A stretch of 57,073 bases of DNA from an uncultured bacterium (GTDB lineage: Bacteria > Nitrospirota > Thermodesulfovibrionia > Thermodesulfovibrionales > CALJEL01): positions 1-57,073 of the forward strand of contig CALJEL010000016.1 of assembly GCA_938074335.1 (NCBI GenBank), given 5' to 3'. Below the pieces are notes generated by a model that worked only from the letters and a program-made list of their open reading frames with translations, was not told the DNA's origin and did no database searches. Of the stretch, positions 32,886-41,306 are shown one piece after another (within the stretch, counting starts at the first letter, position 1; every line of letters starts with the position of its first letter). The translations under genes were made by a program, and so were the position numbers.

Positions 32886-34088
32886 ATGTCAGGTGTAGAT
32901 ATTCATTCTATCTTTCTATATCTTGCGATAATCCTTTTTCTTGCAAGGATATTTGGAGATACCGTTGGAAGGTTAGGACTTCCTTCTGTGCTTGGGGAGA
33001 TATTTGTTGGAGTACTCCTTGGCCAGAGTGTCCTTGGTCTGATACCCGTAAATGATATCATAAGGATCCTTGCAGAGATAGGTGTGATACTTCTTCTATT
33101 TCAGGTAGGCCTTGAGGCTGATATCCATCAGCTCAGGAAGGTTGGTATACCTGCCTTTGTTGTTGCCTTTATAGGTGCCTTCGCACCAATGATACTTGCC
33201 TTTGTTATTTCCTATAAACTTTTAAAGATATCTTTTCTGACATCACTTTTTATAGGTGGCACCCTTACAGCTACAAGCATAGGAATAACTGTAAGGGTCC
33301 TCAGTGACCTTGGAAGATTAAAAGATAGGTTTGCCCAGATCGTCCTTGGAGCAGCTGTCCTTGATGATATATTTGGTGTCGTTGTCCTTGCAGCGTTATT
33401 TGAGTTTTCAAAAGAAAGCACTGTCCATGTGAATTCCCTTTTGCTTTTGATACTTTACATAGGAACATTCTTTCTTATATCCCCTGTCATTGCTATTCTA
33501 ATGGCAAGACTCATAAGAGGACTTTCAAATAAACTGAGAACCCTTGATTTCATCCCCGCTACAGTGCTTGCAGTGGTTTTCCTCTTTGCCTATCTTGCCT
33601 ATGTCTTCGGTTCTCCTGAGATACTTGGTGCCTTTACAGTGGGCCTTGCCCTTTCAAGAAGGTTTGCCCTGCCTTTCGGTGCATTCCTTAAGACAGATGA
33701 ACACATGGCAGAAATTATTGAAAAGACCCTGAGACCCCTTGTATGGGTATTAACACCAATATTCTTTGTCTCTGTAGGCCTTCAGCTTAATCTCAGGGCA
33801 ATAGATTTTTCCTCAATGGAGTTCTGGGTGCTGTCAACTGTTTTTCTGATAGTAGCAATTATAGGAAAGGTGCTCTCAGGTTTCTTCGTAAAGGGTGAGC
33901 TCAGGGAAAAGGCACTCATAGGTTTTTCCATGCTACCCCGTGGAGAGGTTGGGCTCATATTTGCTGAATTTGGGAGGATCTCAAAGATATACGATGACCT
34001 TCTTTATGCAGTAATAATATTCGTTGTAGCCATGACCACTTTGATATCACCCCTGATATTAAGACTTCTGGCAAGAAAGAAAATATAA
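32886..34088 (+). CDS. KefB/CPA2-type cation:proton antiporter
   Basis: The 400-residue membrane protein has about 12 helices and family patterns such as GLPSVLGEIFVGVLLG, LLLFQVGLEAD, GTLTATSIGITVRVLSDLG and LDDIFGVVVLA with the ion-binding Asp pair. It lacks C-terminal RCK/TrkA domains, so it is a bare sodium or potassium/proton antiporter. No clear ribosome site precedes the ATG. Ion specificity cannot be read from sequence. Confidence 0.9.
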   Translation: MSGVDIHSIFLYLAIILFLARIFGDTVGRLGLPSVLGEIFVGVLLGQSVLGLIPVNDIIRILAEIGVILLLFQVGLEADIHQLRKVGIPAFVVAFIGAFAPMILAFVISYKLLKISFLTSLFIGGTLTATSIGITVRVLSDLGRLKDRFAQIVLGAAVLDDIFGVVVLAALFEFSKESTVHVNSLLLLILYIGTFFLISPVIAILMARLIRGLSNKLRTLDFIPATVLAVVFLFAYLAYVFGSPEILGAFTVGLALSRRFALPFGAFLKTDEHMAEIIEKTLRPLVWVLTPIFFVSVGLQLNLRAIDFSSMEFWVLSTVFLIVAIIGKVLSGFFVKGELREKALIGFSMLPRGEVGLIFAEFGRISKIYDDLLYAVIIFVVAMTTLISPLILRLLARKKI

Positions 34089-34162
34089 ATTTGAGTAAAT
34101 GTAGTGTAAAATCTTTGTGTAGATTTGAAATATGAGAAAAGAAGGTAGAAAAGAAGGTGTAG

Positions 34163-34228
34163 GGAAATATCCCATCCAACTATCTTCTTTGTATACCAGT
34201 CAAGCACTATTACAAGATACCCATCCAA
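34163..34228 (-). pseudogene. IS3-family transposase remnant
   Basis: About 22 residues on the minus strand read GYLVIVLDWYTKKIVGWDIS, the core of the rve integrase domain around the second catalytic Asp in IS3-family transposases. The reading frame is broken on both sides and no inverted repeats are seen. The rest of the 34089-34505 gap holds no recognisable gene. Confidence 0.65.
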
Positions 34229-34505
34229 TCACAGGGAGTATAAACTGGTGCTGAAAAGCTCAGAGGGCAATAGGATTGTCATTAATCGGGTCAGAAAGTC
34301 TCGTTAGTTCGTGTGTTGGGTACGGACTTTCGATAAAGCAGATCTATAAAAAGCTATTTCTCGAATCCCTCTTTCTTTTAGTTGACATTGATGCATTTTT
34401 ATGGTTAAATTTTTTATAATCAAAAGATTCAGATTATATATACATTTGCCGTAGTAGGGCAATTAGAGAGTCGACATCAAGTAGTTAATTGTGAATATAT
34501 AATAT

Positions 34506-34811
34506 ATGGCATTAGACAGCATAACCAAATATCATCACTCCTTTAATGGTCGCAAATGGCTTAGTGTTCTATTTCTGTTTTTATTCCTGCTATTACAGTT
34601 TATAATTGCATTTCATAACCACCAGGATAATGAAACTCATAATGACTGTTTTCTTTGTCTAATTTTCTATCATTATTATATTATTCAACAGAACAATTGC
34701 AACGACGAATTTTTACTATTAACTTTTACAGGTATAGTTTTAAGCATTGAAACATTATTATACAACTTCTCTTTTTTTAATCTATTCTTTTTACGGGCTC
34801 CACCTCTATAA
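34506..34811 (+). CDS. Small His/Cys-containing membrane protein
   Basis: The 101-residue protein has two hydrophobic segments with a linker that reads FHNHQDNETHNDCFLC, like DUF2946-type proteins found beside metal-uptake genes. The His and Cys residues suggest metal contact. It precedes the zinc uptake genes by 85 nt and may belong to them. The TATAAT at 34498-34503 is too close to be its promoter if the ATG at 34506 is used, so the start is uncertain. Confidence 0.5.
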   Translation: MALDSITKYHHSFNGRKWLSVLFLFLFLLLQFIIAFHNHQDNETHNDCFLCLIFYHYYIIQQNNCNDEFLLLTFTGIVLSIETLLYNFSFFNLFFLRAPPL

Positions 34812-34842
34812 ATCCTTTTCAAATCCTTTAAAATTAGTTCAC

Positions 34843-34860
34843 CTGCGTATTATAACGTAG
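34843..34860 (+). promoter_or_regulatory. Imperfect palindrome before the zinc operon
   Basis: CTGCGTATTATAACGTAG has matching outer arms (CTnCGT with ACGnAG) and lies about 35 nt before the outer-membrane protein ATG. It is a candidate operator for a metal regulator such as Zur, but I cannot match it to a known box with confidence. Confidence 0.35.
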
Positions 34861-34895
34861 GATATCCATTATTTATTTGGAAAGGAGGAGACATA

Positions 34896-36251
34896 ATGAA
34901 ACATGTGAAAATATTTCTATTTGTTATTTTTGCATTAAGTATCTCTGCAAAATCTTATGGTGCAGATATTGAATCAAGATTAAAGGCCCTCGAGGAAACA
35001 ATAAAACAGCAAGCAAAGACAATAGAAGAGCAACAAAGGGTAATCGATGAACTTAAGAAGGAACTAAATAACTTAGGGCAAAAGGAAATGGTAAAGGCTG
35101 ATGAGAAGCCAGTAGAAATACCTAAAACACAAAAAATCTCAGGTCTCTTTGGGTCTTCTGCTTTAACGAACCCTAATATTTCCCTTGTGCTTAATACCTT
35201 TGCCTATTCATCAAATCTGAATCAAAGTGAGCTTGAAATAAGAAATATCCCAGGATATATAAAGGAAGGAATTGAATTCAGAAAGGGCTTCAATCTGGAG
35301 TCAGCAGAACTTTACTTATTTGCACCTGTAGACCCATATTTTAATCTTTATGCAACAATTCCTGTCTCTGAAGAGGGAGCCGAAATTGAAGAGGCCTATT
35401 TTGTTACCACTTCTCTTCCCGCTGGTTTTCAAATAAAAGGTGGCAAATTCAAAAGTGGGTTTGGGAGGATTAATGCACAGCATCCCCATTACTGGGACTT
35501 TGTAGATATACCTCTCCCTTATAAAGCCTTTTTGGGATCAGAGGGAATATCTGAAAAGGGAATGCAGTTAACCTATCTTCCCAAGTTCCCCTTTTATACA
35601 CTTCTTGGTGCAGAGATTCTTCAGGGTGAAAATGAGATTCTCTTTGGTCCTGATGCAAAGGCTGGTCCCCACGCCTATACCGTATTTGCAAAGGCATCCT
35701 TTGATCTTACCGAAAATTCCACTATCCTGTTAGGACCTTCGCTAATGAAGGGAAAGACCAAGACAGATTCAATAACCGAAGGTTATGAATTCAAAGGTAG
35801 TTCAACACTATATGGTTTTGAATTTACATCCAAATGGAAGCCTTCAAAAAAACAAAGTTTTACTCTTCAAAGCGAATATCTTTACAGGAGACAAGAAGGT
35901 GAGCTTGAAGGGGTTAATAAAGAGCTTCCAGACCCAATATTAAAAACTTTGAGACGAGCACAAGACGGGCTTTATTTCCAGGGTATATATCAATTGGGTC
36001 GCTGGAGAATCGGTGCACGGTATGAGGTTCTTGATTTATTTAAAAAAGATTATGTCTTAGATGGAGAGCATATCAGTTTTGGGACAAAACCATGGAGGGC
36101 ATCAGGGATAATGGACTTTAAACCTTCAGAGTTTTCACAGATCAGACTTCAATATAATCACGACAAATCAGCAAGAAATGGAAAGACTAACCATGAATTA
36201 TTTTTGCAGCTTGTTTTCGGAATAGGCGCTCATTCCGCCCATCCATTTTAG
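34896..36251 (+). CDS. Outer-membrane porin-like protein of a zinc-uptake operon
   Basis: The 451-residue protein has a signal peptide (cleavage near residue 23, SYGA), a short coiled coil (about 25-65), and a long beta-rich C-terminal region ending in an aromatic residue (HPF), as expected of an outer-membrane barrel. GGAGG lies upstream of the ATG. It is followed 12 nt later by znuA. It lacks an obvious TonB box or plug domain, so passive or pore-like zinc entry is more likely than active transport. Specificity is inferred from context. Confidence 0.72.
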   Translation: MKHVKIFLFVIFALSISAKSYGADIESRLKALEETIKQQAKTIEEQQRVIDELKKELNNLGQKEMVKADEKPVEIPKTQKISGLFGSSALTNPNISLVLNTFAYSSNLNQSELEIRNIPGYIKEGIEFRKGFNLESAELYLFAPVDPYFNLYATIPVSEEGAEIEEAYFVTTSLPAGFQIKGGKFKSGFGRINAQHPHYWDFVDIPLPYKAFLGSEGISEKGMQLTYLPKFPFYTLLGAEILQGENEILFGPDAKAGPHAYTVFAKASFDLTENSTILLGPSLMKGKTKTDSITEGYEFKGSSTLYGFEFTSKWKPSKKQSFTLQSEYLYRRQEGELEGVNKELPDPILKTLRRAQDGLYFQGIYQLGRWRIGARYEVLDLFKKDYVLDGEHISFGTKPWRASGIMDFKPSEFSQIRLQYNHDKSARNGKTNHELFLQLVFGIGAHSAHPF

Positions 36252-36263
36252 GAGGTATAGCTT

Positions 36264-37157
36264 ATGAAGAGAATTATTATACTCTTAATTATAAGTCTGC
36301 TTGTACCATCATTAGCTTATGCAGGGCTAAAGGTAGTTGCTACTCTTCCCTGGATCGGAAGTTTAGCTAAAGAGATCGCCAAAGATAGAATCGAAATCAC
36401 TACCTTGATTAAACCGAACCAGGATCCCCACTATGCTGAACCAAAACCAAGCATGATCCTTGCCGCAAGAAAGGCTGACATTATTATGTTTAATGGTCTT
36501 GACCTCGAAATAGGCTATTTACCACGCATAATTGAGTCTTCAAATAATCCAAAAATACAACCAGGACAAAAAGGATATTTTGATTGTTCTAAGTTTATTA
36601 CTCCTATAGAGAAACCTATTACACTTGATCGAAGCATGGGTGATGTACATCCGCTTGGTAATCCCCATTATCACTTTTCCCCTGAGAATGTTTTCAAAGT
36701 TGCAGAGGGTATGGCGTCGCTCCTTTCCGATATAGACCCTGACAATGCCACTTTTTATCAAAAAAATCTCCAAGTATTCAAAGAGAGGCTCGAAGAAAAG
36801 AAAAGGCAGTGGAGTTCCCTGGCCCTCAAAGGCAAACGATACATTAGCTATCATAAACTGTTTGAGTATATGGCAGAGGAATTTGGCTTTCAAATAATAG
36901 CTTATATAGAGCCAAAACCAGGCATTCCTCCATCAGCTGGTCATATTGATAAATTGGTAGATATAATCAAGGATAAAAAACCCGATGCAATTCTCATCAC
37001 AGCTGTTGCCGGGAAAAAGGAAGCAGACTCTATCAGACAAAGAACCGGAGTAAGAGTAATTGTGTTACCCCACGATGTTGGAGTTGAGAAAGGGATAGAG
37101 GACTGGTTTAGCATGATAGATGAGGCTTTGACGAGACTACATAAAGGAAATAATTAG
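36264..37157 (+). CDS. znuA: Zinc/manganese ABC transporter substrate-binding protein
   Basis: The 297-residue exported protein belongs to the cluster A-I metal-binding family. It has a signal peptide (about 1-20) and metal-ligand positions in DPHYAEP, GNPHYHFSP and SYHKLFEY. The His-rich loop typical of many ZnuA proteins is absent, so manganese or iron cannot be excluded. It is followed by the permease gene with an 8-nt gap. Confidence 0.85.
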   Translation: MKRIIILLIISLLVPSLAYAGLKVVATLPWIGSLAKEIAKDRIEITTLIKPNQDPHYAEPKPSMILAARKADIIMFNGLDLEIGYLPRIIESSNNPKIQPGQKGYFDCSKFITPIEKPITLDRSMGDVHPLGNPHYHFSPENVFKVAEGMASLLSDIDPDNATFYQKNLQVFKERLEEKKRQWSSLALKGKRYISYHKLFEYMAEEFGFQIIAYIEPKPGIPPSAGHIDKLVDIIKDKKPDAILITAVAGKKEADSIRQRTGVRVIVLPHDVGVEKGIEDWFSMIDEALTRLHKGNN

Positions 37158-37165
37158 AGGTCGCT

Positions 37166-37948
37166 TTGGAGGCGATAAACTTTCTCTTATATCCATTCCT
37201 CGGTTGTGTAGTGCTTGTGCTCATTCATGCCTACTTTGGTATCCATATCCTGGAGAGGGGCATCATCTTTGTTGATATAGCTTTGGCTCAGTTTATCAGT
37301 ATAGGGATTGCCCTCTCCTTCTTTCTATCCATTGAAAACCCATATCCTTTAGCTTTAGTGTTTGCTTTGATAGGGGCAATTGTGCTTTCCCTATCAAGAC
37401 GTATAGAAAGGTTCATAAACATTGAGGCCTTTATAGGGGTTCTTTATATCTTCTCCTTTGCAATAAGCGTCCTAATACTTGATCGTTCACCACATGGGAT
37501 TGAAGAATTCAAGGCCATTCTTAATGGAAATATACTCTGGCTCACTCACAGGGATGTTATTTCAGCATTTCTTCTTTACGGATTTATCGGAGGAATGCAT
37601 TTAATATTTAGAAAAAAGTTTCTATCACTGACCTTCGATGGTAAGGACAATTTTGTGTGGGAATTTCTTTTCTTTTTCACCTTTGCAATTGTTCTTGTCA
37701 AGTCTGTGCTTATGGCCGGGATAATTCAGGTCTTTTCTTTCCTGATTATCCCAGCCTTAATCGGAAGACTCTTCACAAAGCTGCCTGGCAGAATTCTGAT
37801 TACAGGATGGATTGCAGGAGTATTTGCAAGCTTCATAGGCTTAGCGATTTCCTTTAAGTTAGACTTACCTACAGCACCTATGACTGTAGCATCCCTTAGC
37901 CTTGTCTTTATTACTTTGTTTCTTTTTAAGATAATTCGGAAAGATTAA
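37166..37948 (+). CDS. znuB: Metal ABC transporter permease
   Basis: The 260-residue membrane protein starts at a TTG with GAGG upstream and has the family opening FLLYPFLGCVVLVLIHAYFGIHILERGIIFVDIALAQ, followed by about seven more hydrophobic helices. It would pair with the binding protein upstream. No ATPase (znuC) gene follows; the next 427 nt hold no gene. Confidence 0.88.
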   Translation: MEAINFLLYPFLGCVVLVLIHAYFGIHILERGIIFVDIALAQFISIGIALSFFLSIENPYPLALVFALIGAIVLSLSRRIERFINIEAFIGVLYIFSFAISVLILDRSPHGIEEFKAILNGNILWLTHRDVISAFLLYGFIGGMHLIFRKKFLSLTFDGKDNFVWEFLFFFTFAIVLVKSVLMAGIIQVFSFLIIPALIGRLFTKLPGRILITGWIAGVFASFIGLAISFKLDLPTAPMTVASLSLVFITLFLFKIIRKD

Positions 37949-38375
37949 TAAAGGTTAATGCTTTGAATATCATAACAGGTAGGTTGCGCGACGGGATGTA
38001 AATTCTGTCTTACTGTAGGATGCCTTAAAAGGAATCTCAGGATCTTCGAGATAGTAGATCAGATGGTCCTTTAGCCCCTCCTCAGATTTATGCGTTGATC
38101 ATAAAATCCCCTCTGCTGCTACAGATTTAGGAATACTACCCACTACCTCTATATGCGATTTCACACCTTCTAACTAAAAGAGTTTGGTCATTGGGATTGC
38201 CTTTAAATACTTGTAGATGCGTTATTACCTAAACTCCCGCAAAATTAGGCACTATGTCAAAATTATCTAATTTAAAAATTGTCTCTACTCCTTATAACTC
38301 CTACAATATATTGCTTTAATAAGACCCTATACAATGAAATAAAAGTGAAATAAGGTTATATGATAAAATATCTTT
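37949..38375. other. Intergenic region without recognised gene
   Basis: No coding sequence is convincing in either strand. A minus-strand stretch near 38030-38150 can be read as short peptide fragments that resemble decayed protein-coding DNA, but I could not identify a family. Confidence 0.4.
38364..38369 (+). promoter_or_regulatory. -10-like hexamer before MNT gene
   Basis: TAAAAT is followed after 6 nt by the ATG of the MNT gene with no ribosome site, the same arrangement as before the gene at 23579. Confidence 0.4.
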
Positions 38376-38782
38376 ATGGATATTAAAAAGATTATAAGTA
38401 ATTTAAAAGGATTGTTTGAATGTAAAAAGGAGATAGCCCTTGCCTTCATCTTTGGCTCTTCTGTCAATGGCAAGCTCTCTACTGAGAGCGATATAGATAT
38501 CGCCATATTTTTTACCATATCCCCTGATTTCAGTCTCTTATCTCAGATTGAAGATGAGATTTACAGACTCACAGGTCTGCAGGTGGATATTGTAATCCTT
38601 AATAAGGCCCCCCTATCATAAGGATGCAGGTATTAAAGAAAGGAGTATTGCTAAAGAAGGTGAATGATAGAATATATACCGAGTTTTTTTTAAAAACAGT
38701 AAAGGAATATGATGACCTTAAACAAATAAGAAGAGAACAAGAACAAAACATACTTAAAGGAAGAATTTATGCCCGACCGTGA
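38376..38782 (+). pseudogene. MntA-like nucleotidyltransferase, frameshifted at a C tract
   Basis: The first 80 codons give a normal MNT domain with FGSSVNGKLSTESDIDIAI (GS-x10-DxD). The frame then stops at 38619-38621 right after a run of six C. Adding one base in the run restores a reading frame to a TGA at 38780-38782, giving RMQVLKKGVLLKKVNDRIYTE... typical of the family tail. Either a true frameshift, a slippage site, or a base error. The partner gene overlaps the restored end. Confidence 0.75.
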
Positions 38783-38831
38783 TGTGATACTTGCGAAAGT
38801 AGGCAATATCCAGCGATGTTTAAAGAGGTAG
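38769..38831 (+). pseudogene. HepT N-terminal fragment truncated by repeat element
   Basis: Twenty codons read MPDRDVILAKVGNIQRCLKR, the start of HepT/DUF86 proteins, overlapping the restored MNT gene as in intact modules. The frame ends at a TAG that belongs to the inserted repeat element beginning GGTAGCCGCA. Confidence 0.75.
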
Positions 38832-38918
38832 CCGCAGGCTTCAGCCTGCGATAAATGGTGGAAATACAAAAAACGCCTTCAACAGGCTGGAAGCCTGTTC
38901 TACCAGCTTGCGGCTACC
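38827..38918 (+). repeat. MITE-like modular palindromic element A
   Basis: The element has 10-bp terminal inverted repeats (GGTAGCCGCA 38827-38836 with TGCGGCTACC 38909-38918). Two internal palindromes are CGCAGGCTTCAGCCTGCG (38833-38850) and AACAGGCT/AGCCTGTT (38881-38899). A related element at 49275-49372, in reverse orientation, shares the first half and the ends but has another central hairpin. It interrupts hepT. Confidence 0.82.
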
Positions 38919-38971
38919 AGCTAACTCACTTGCATACTAACTCACTACTTTAGCTCTGTCGCACTACTTTT

Positions 38972-39135
38972 AGGCATCCAGCATCTCTTAATATAGTAAA
39001 ATTTTCCTTTATTGAGGAGGCAAGCCCGAGTCCTTCAGATGCTATTATATGAGCAGCTATATCAATAGTTGCCTCGACAGCCCTCTAGAGATTCAGGATA
39101 AATATGTCCTGAATGTCAATGTTATCAATGCCTTC
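38972..39135 (-). pseudogene. Inverted middle fragment of a hepT gene
   Basis: On the minus strand the sequence reads EGIDNIDIQDIFILNL, a TAG stop, then RAVEATIDIAAHIIASEGLGL and KENFTILRDAG. This is the central part of HepT/DUF86, including the segment next to the N-terminal fragment at 38769, but in the opposite orientation. The stop replaces the Gln codon usual in NLQRAV. Both ends run into repeats or low-complexity sequence. Confidence 0.72.
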
Positions 39136-39138
39136 GGT

Positions 39139-39185
39139 GGCAACCCTTGCGGTTGCCCTCAAAAGGGTAGGGGCAAGCCCTACCC
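39139..39185. repeat. Pair of short palindromes
   Basis: GGCAACC/GGTTGCC (39139-39145 and 39151-39157) and GGGTAGGG/CCCTACCC (39165-39172 and 39178-39185) form two adjacent hairpins between the inverted hepT fragment and the 28-nt end sequence. Confidence 0.7.
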
Positions 39186-39213
39186 CTACTTGCACCATAT
39201 TCCGTGAAGAGCC
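39186..39213 (-). repeat. Solo insertion-sequence end-like 28-mer
   Basis: The minus strand starts GGCTCTTCACGGAATATGG. The identical 28 nt recur at 52650-52677 and a diverged copy is at 32757-32781. The GGCTCTT start is like ISL3-family terminal repeats. It lies 4 nt after the HEPN gene stop. Confidence 0.6.
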
Positions 39214-39217
39214 AAGT

Positions 39218-39622
39218 TTATATAGAGACAAGTGATTTAGCCTTTTGTAAAAAATCCTCTGCCATCTTTATAGCCTCTTCTGAGTCTTCTTTTATGAAAG
39301 GGATCTCTGGAAAATAATCTGCCTCTTCCCTCATCTTCATCAGTCTGCCAATGGCCTTGCCTATCTTAAGATCAAACTCTCCTGTCTTTATATAGTAAAG
39401 GCCAAACATCCTCTCAACGCCTTCGTGTGTTTTAGGATCTACACCTTTCAATAATAATAGGGCCTTTGCAGCGTGGTATATTGAGTAATAAGCTGAAACA
39501 ACACCCTTAAAATAAAAACCTTCTTTTTGCAATACCTGCGCTGCCTTTAATTCATCTTGAGCCCTCTCCATCTCATACCTTGCACGAAGCAGTGCCTCTT
39601 CCTTGTTTAATCTCTCGACCAT
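39218..39622 (-). CDS. HEPN-domain protein
   Basis: The 134-residue helical protein has the HEPN pattern AQDELKAAQVLQKEGFYFKGVVSAYYSIYHAAKALLL followed by a segment with KTHEGVERMFGLYY. It belongs to the larger HEPN group (pfam05168-like) and lacks a clear RX4-6H motif. Its start overlaps the MNT gene end by 16 nt, so the two form a pair. Confidence 0.85.
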   Translation of the reverse strand: MVERLNKEEALLRARYEMERAQDELKAAQVLQKEGFYFKGVVSAYYSIYHAAKALLLLKGVDPKTHEGVERMFGLYYIKTGEFDLKIGKAIGRLMKMREEADYFPEIPFIKEDSEEAIKMAEDFLQKAKSLVSI

Positions 39623-39972
39623 AAGACAATCCCTTCCCCTGTAACATTTCTTAAAAAGCCTGTATTTCCAGTCCGAAGATCCAAACTGCTAAGAAAGATA
39701 ACAGAGACTGTGAGACTGTATTTCACTTCCAATTCAAATATTAAATCATAGATCTCAAATTTTAAAGCTCGGGGCAAGGTATAATCAGTAACAAATAGTA
39801 TGTCTATATCTGACCCTTCAATAAAATCCCTCCTTGCCTTTGAACCATAAAGCAGGATCTTGTTAATCATGGGATACAGGAGTGGTATTTTCTGGATGAT
39901 ATCATTCAGCAATTGCTGTTCAGGATAACTGAGATAGGCATATGGAGATATGTTTTCTACTATCCTTTCCAC
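39607..39972 (-). CDS. MNT-type nucleotidyltransferase
   Basis: The 121-residue protein has the signature YGSKARRDFIEGSDIDILF (GS-x10-DxD) near residue 42 and a third acidic position expected in the later strand. It is the first gene of the intact HEPN/MNT pair. Such pairs act as toxin-antitoxin or regulatory modules. The direction of control is unknown here. Confidence 0.87.
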   Translation of the reverse strand: MERIVENISPYAYLSYPEQQLLNDIIQKIPLLYPMINKILLYGSKARRDFIEGSDIDILFVTDYTLPRALKFEIYDLIFELEVKYSLTVSVIFLSSLDLRTGNTGFLRNVTGEGIVLWSRD

Positions 39973-40049
39973 AACATCATTATATCATAGAAAGATAGCA
40001 GCTATGTCTTCAATAAAACCGGAAGTCGACAAAACTTCACCCCTTTACA

Positions 40050-40880
40050 TCATTTCACCACAAGCACTGCACAATCAGAATGTCCTATCACCCTTTCTGC
40101 AACACTACCCATAAGGAGTTTTGATAGGCCTGTCCTTCCATGAGAGCCAACCACAATCAGGTCTGCATTGTGCTTCTTTGCAAATTCAATAATCGCCTCG
40201 TAGATCTTTTCATGAGGTTTGTTCCTGACATGCTCTGTCTCTATCTTAATGCCCTCTTTCTGGGAGTCTGCCTTTATCCTCAACAGGGCATCCTCTGATT
40301 CCTTAATCCTCTCTGGCGTGGCATCAGGTCTTGTAACAGCTATTGCATAGAGAGAGGCTCCTGTATCTCTTGCAATCTGGATAGCCTCTTCTGCTGCCTT
40401 CTCGCTGAACCTTGATGCATCAGTGGCAATAACCATGTTTTTAAACCTGATCTCTGCCTTTCTCGGCACCACAAGGACATTTACAGGTGAATGGCCTATA
40501 GTCCTTGCTGTTTGCGAACCCATCATAAGTCTCATAAGCCCTTTTCTTCCACGCCTTCCCATAGCAATAACATGGCATCCCTTCTTTGTTGCCTCATCAA
40601 TGATAAATCTATGGGGCTCCTCGCCTTCATGAATGATGAATTCTGTTTTCACACCCTCTTTTGCTGCCTTCTGCCTTAACTCCTCCAGATACCTCCGCAT
40701 CTTTTCCTCCATCCTTTCAAGGATATCAGGTGCAAGGGCAGTAAATTCGGGATTTGTCTCTATGACCGAGGTAATGTAAAGCTCTGCATTAAATCTCTTT
40801 GCAATGTTAATTGCTTCCCTCTCAGCACCAGCACTAAACTCCGAGCAATCTGTTGAAAGAAGTATCCTCTGTATCTTCAT
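40050..40880 (-). CDS. Tandem-domain universal stress protein
   Basis: The 276-residue protein has two UspA domains with ATP-binding motifs GRRGRKGLMRLMMGS and GSHGRTGLSKLLMGS. It ends the second exporter cassette and overlaps the stop of the DUF1634-like gene by 1 nt. It resembles the tandem protein at 25.9-26.8 kb in length and layout. Confidence 0.92.
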   Translation of the reverse strand: MKIQRILLSTDCSEFSAGAEREAINIAKRFNAELYITSVIETNPEFTALAPDILERMEEKMRRYLEELRQKAAKEGVKTEFIIHEGEEPHRFIIDEATKKGCHVIAMGRRGRKGLMRLMMGSQTARTIGHSPVNVLVVPRKAEIRFKNMVIATDASRFSEKAAEEAIQIARDTGASLYAIAVTRPDATPERIKESEDALLRIKADSQKEGIKIETEHVRNKPHEKIYEAIIEFAKKHNADLIVVGSHGRTGLSKLLMGSVAERVIGHSDCAVLVVK

Positions 40881-41296
40881 CAGTGACCTCCTGTCTTGAG
40901 GATGCCTGATGCAGCAAGCAGAAGCACCAGCACCTCAATTATTGCAATCACGCCATAAACCTTGTCTTTTTTTCTGAAGAATATGGGTATCACGGCAATA
41001 TAACATATTATTGTTATACCCGCAAGAAAGGCTATGCCGAGAAAATTCAGGAAATCCCCTTTATTAAGCAACCTCAGCCATGTCCAGCCCTGATGTATTC
41101 CTGTTTCTTCAAGATATTGATGGACAGAAAGTCCCCAGTATCTTGGAAGGTCATTCACAGGTATATAGGCAGGAAGTATTCCTGTAAGATAAATGATAAA
41201 GGTAACAATAAGGGCTAATAAACCGACCTTCATCCCGATGTCAAGTATATTTGCATATCTTAATTGTTCCTCTGTTGCCTTAATTTCTTTAGCCAT
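40880..41296 (-). CDS. DUF1634-like membrane protein
   Basis: The 138-residue protein has three hydrophobic segments and a loop with YWGLSVHQYLEETGIHQGWTWLRLLNKGDFLNFLGIAFLAG, a layout typical of DUF1634 proteins that accompany TauE/SafE exporters. The gene follows TauE by 10 nt. The role is probably accessory to export. Confidence 0.78.
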   Translation of the reverse strand: MAKEIKATEEQLRYANILDIGMKVGLLALIVTFIIYLTGILPAYIPVNDLPRYWGLSVHQYLEETGIHQGWTWLRLLNKGDFLNFLGIAFLAGITIICYIAVIPIFFRKKDKVYGVIAIIEVLVLLLAASGILKTGGH

Positions 41297-41306
41297 CTTG
41301 TCCTCC

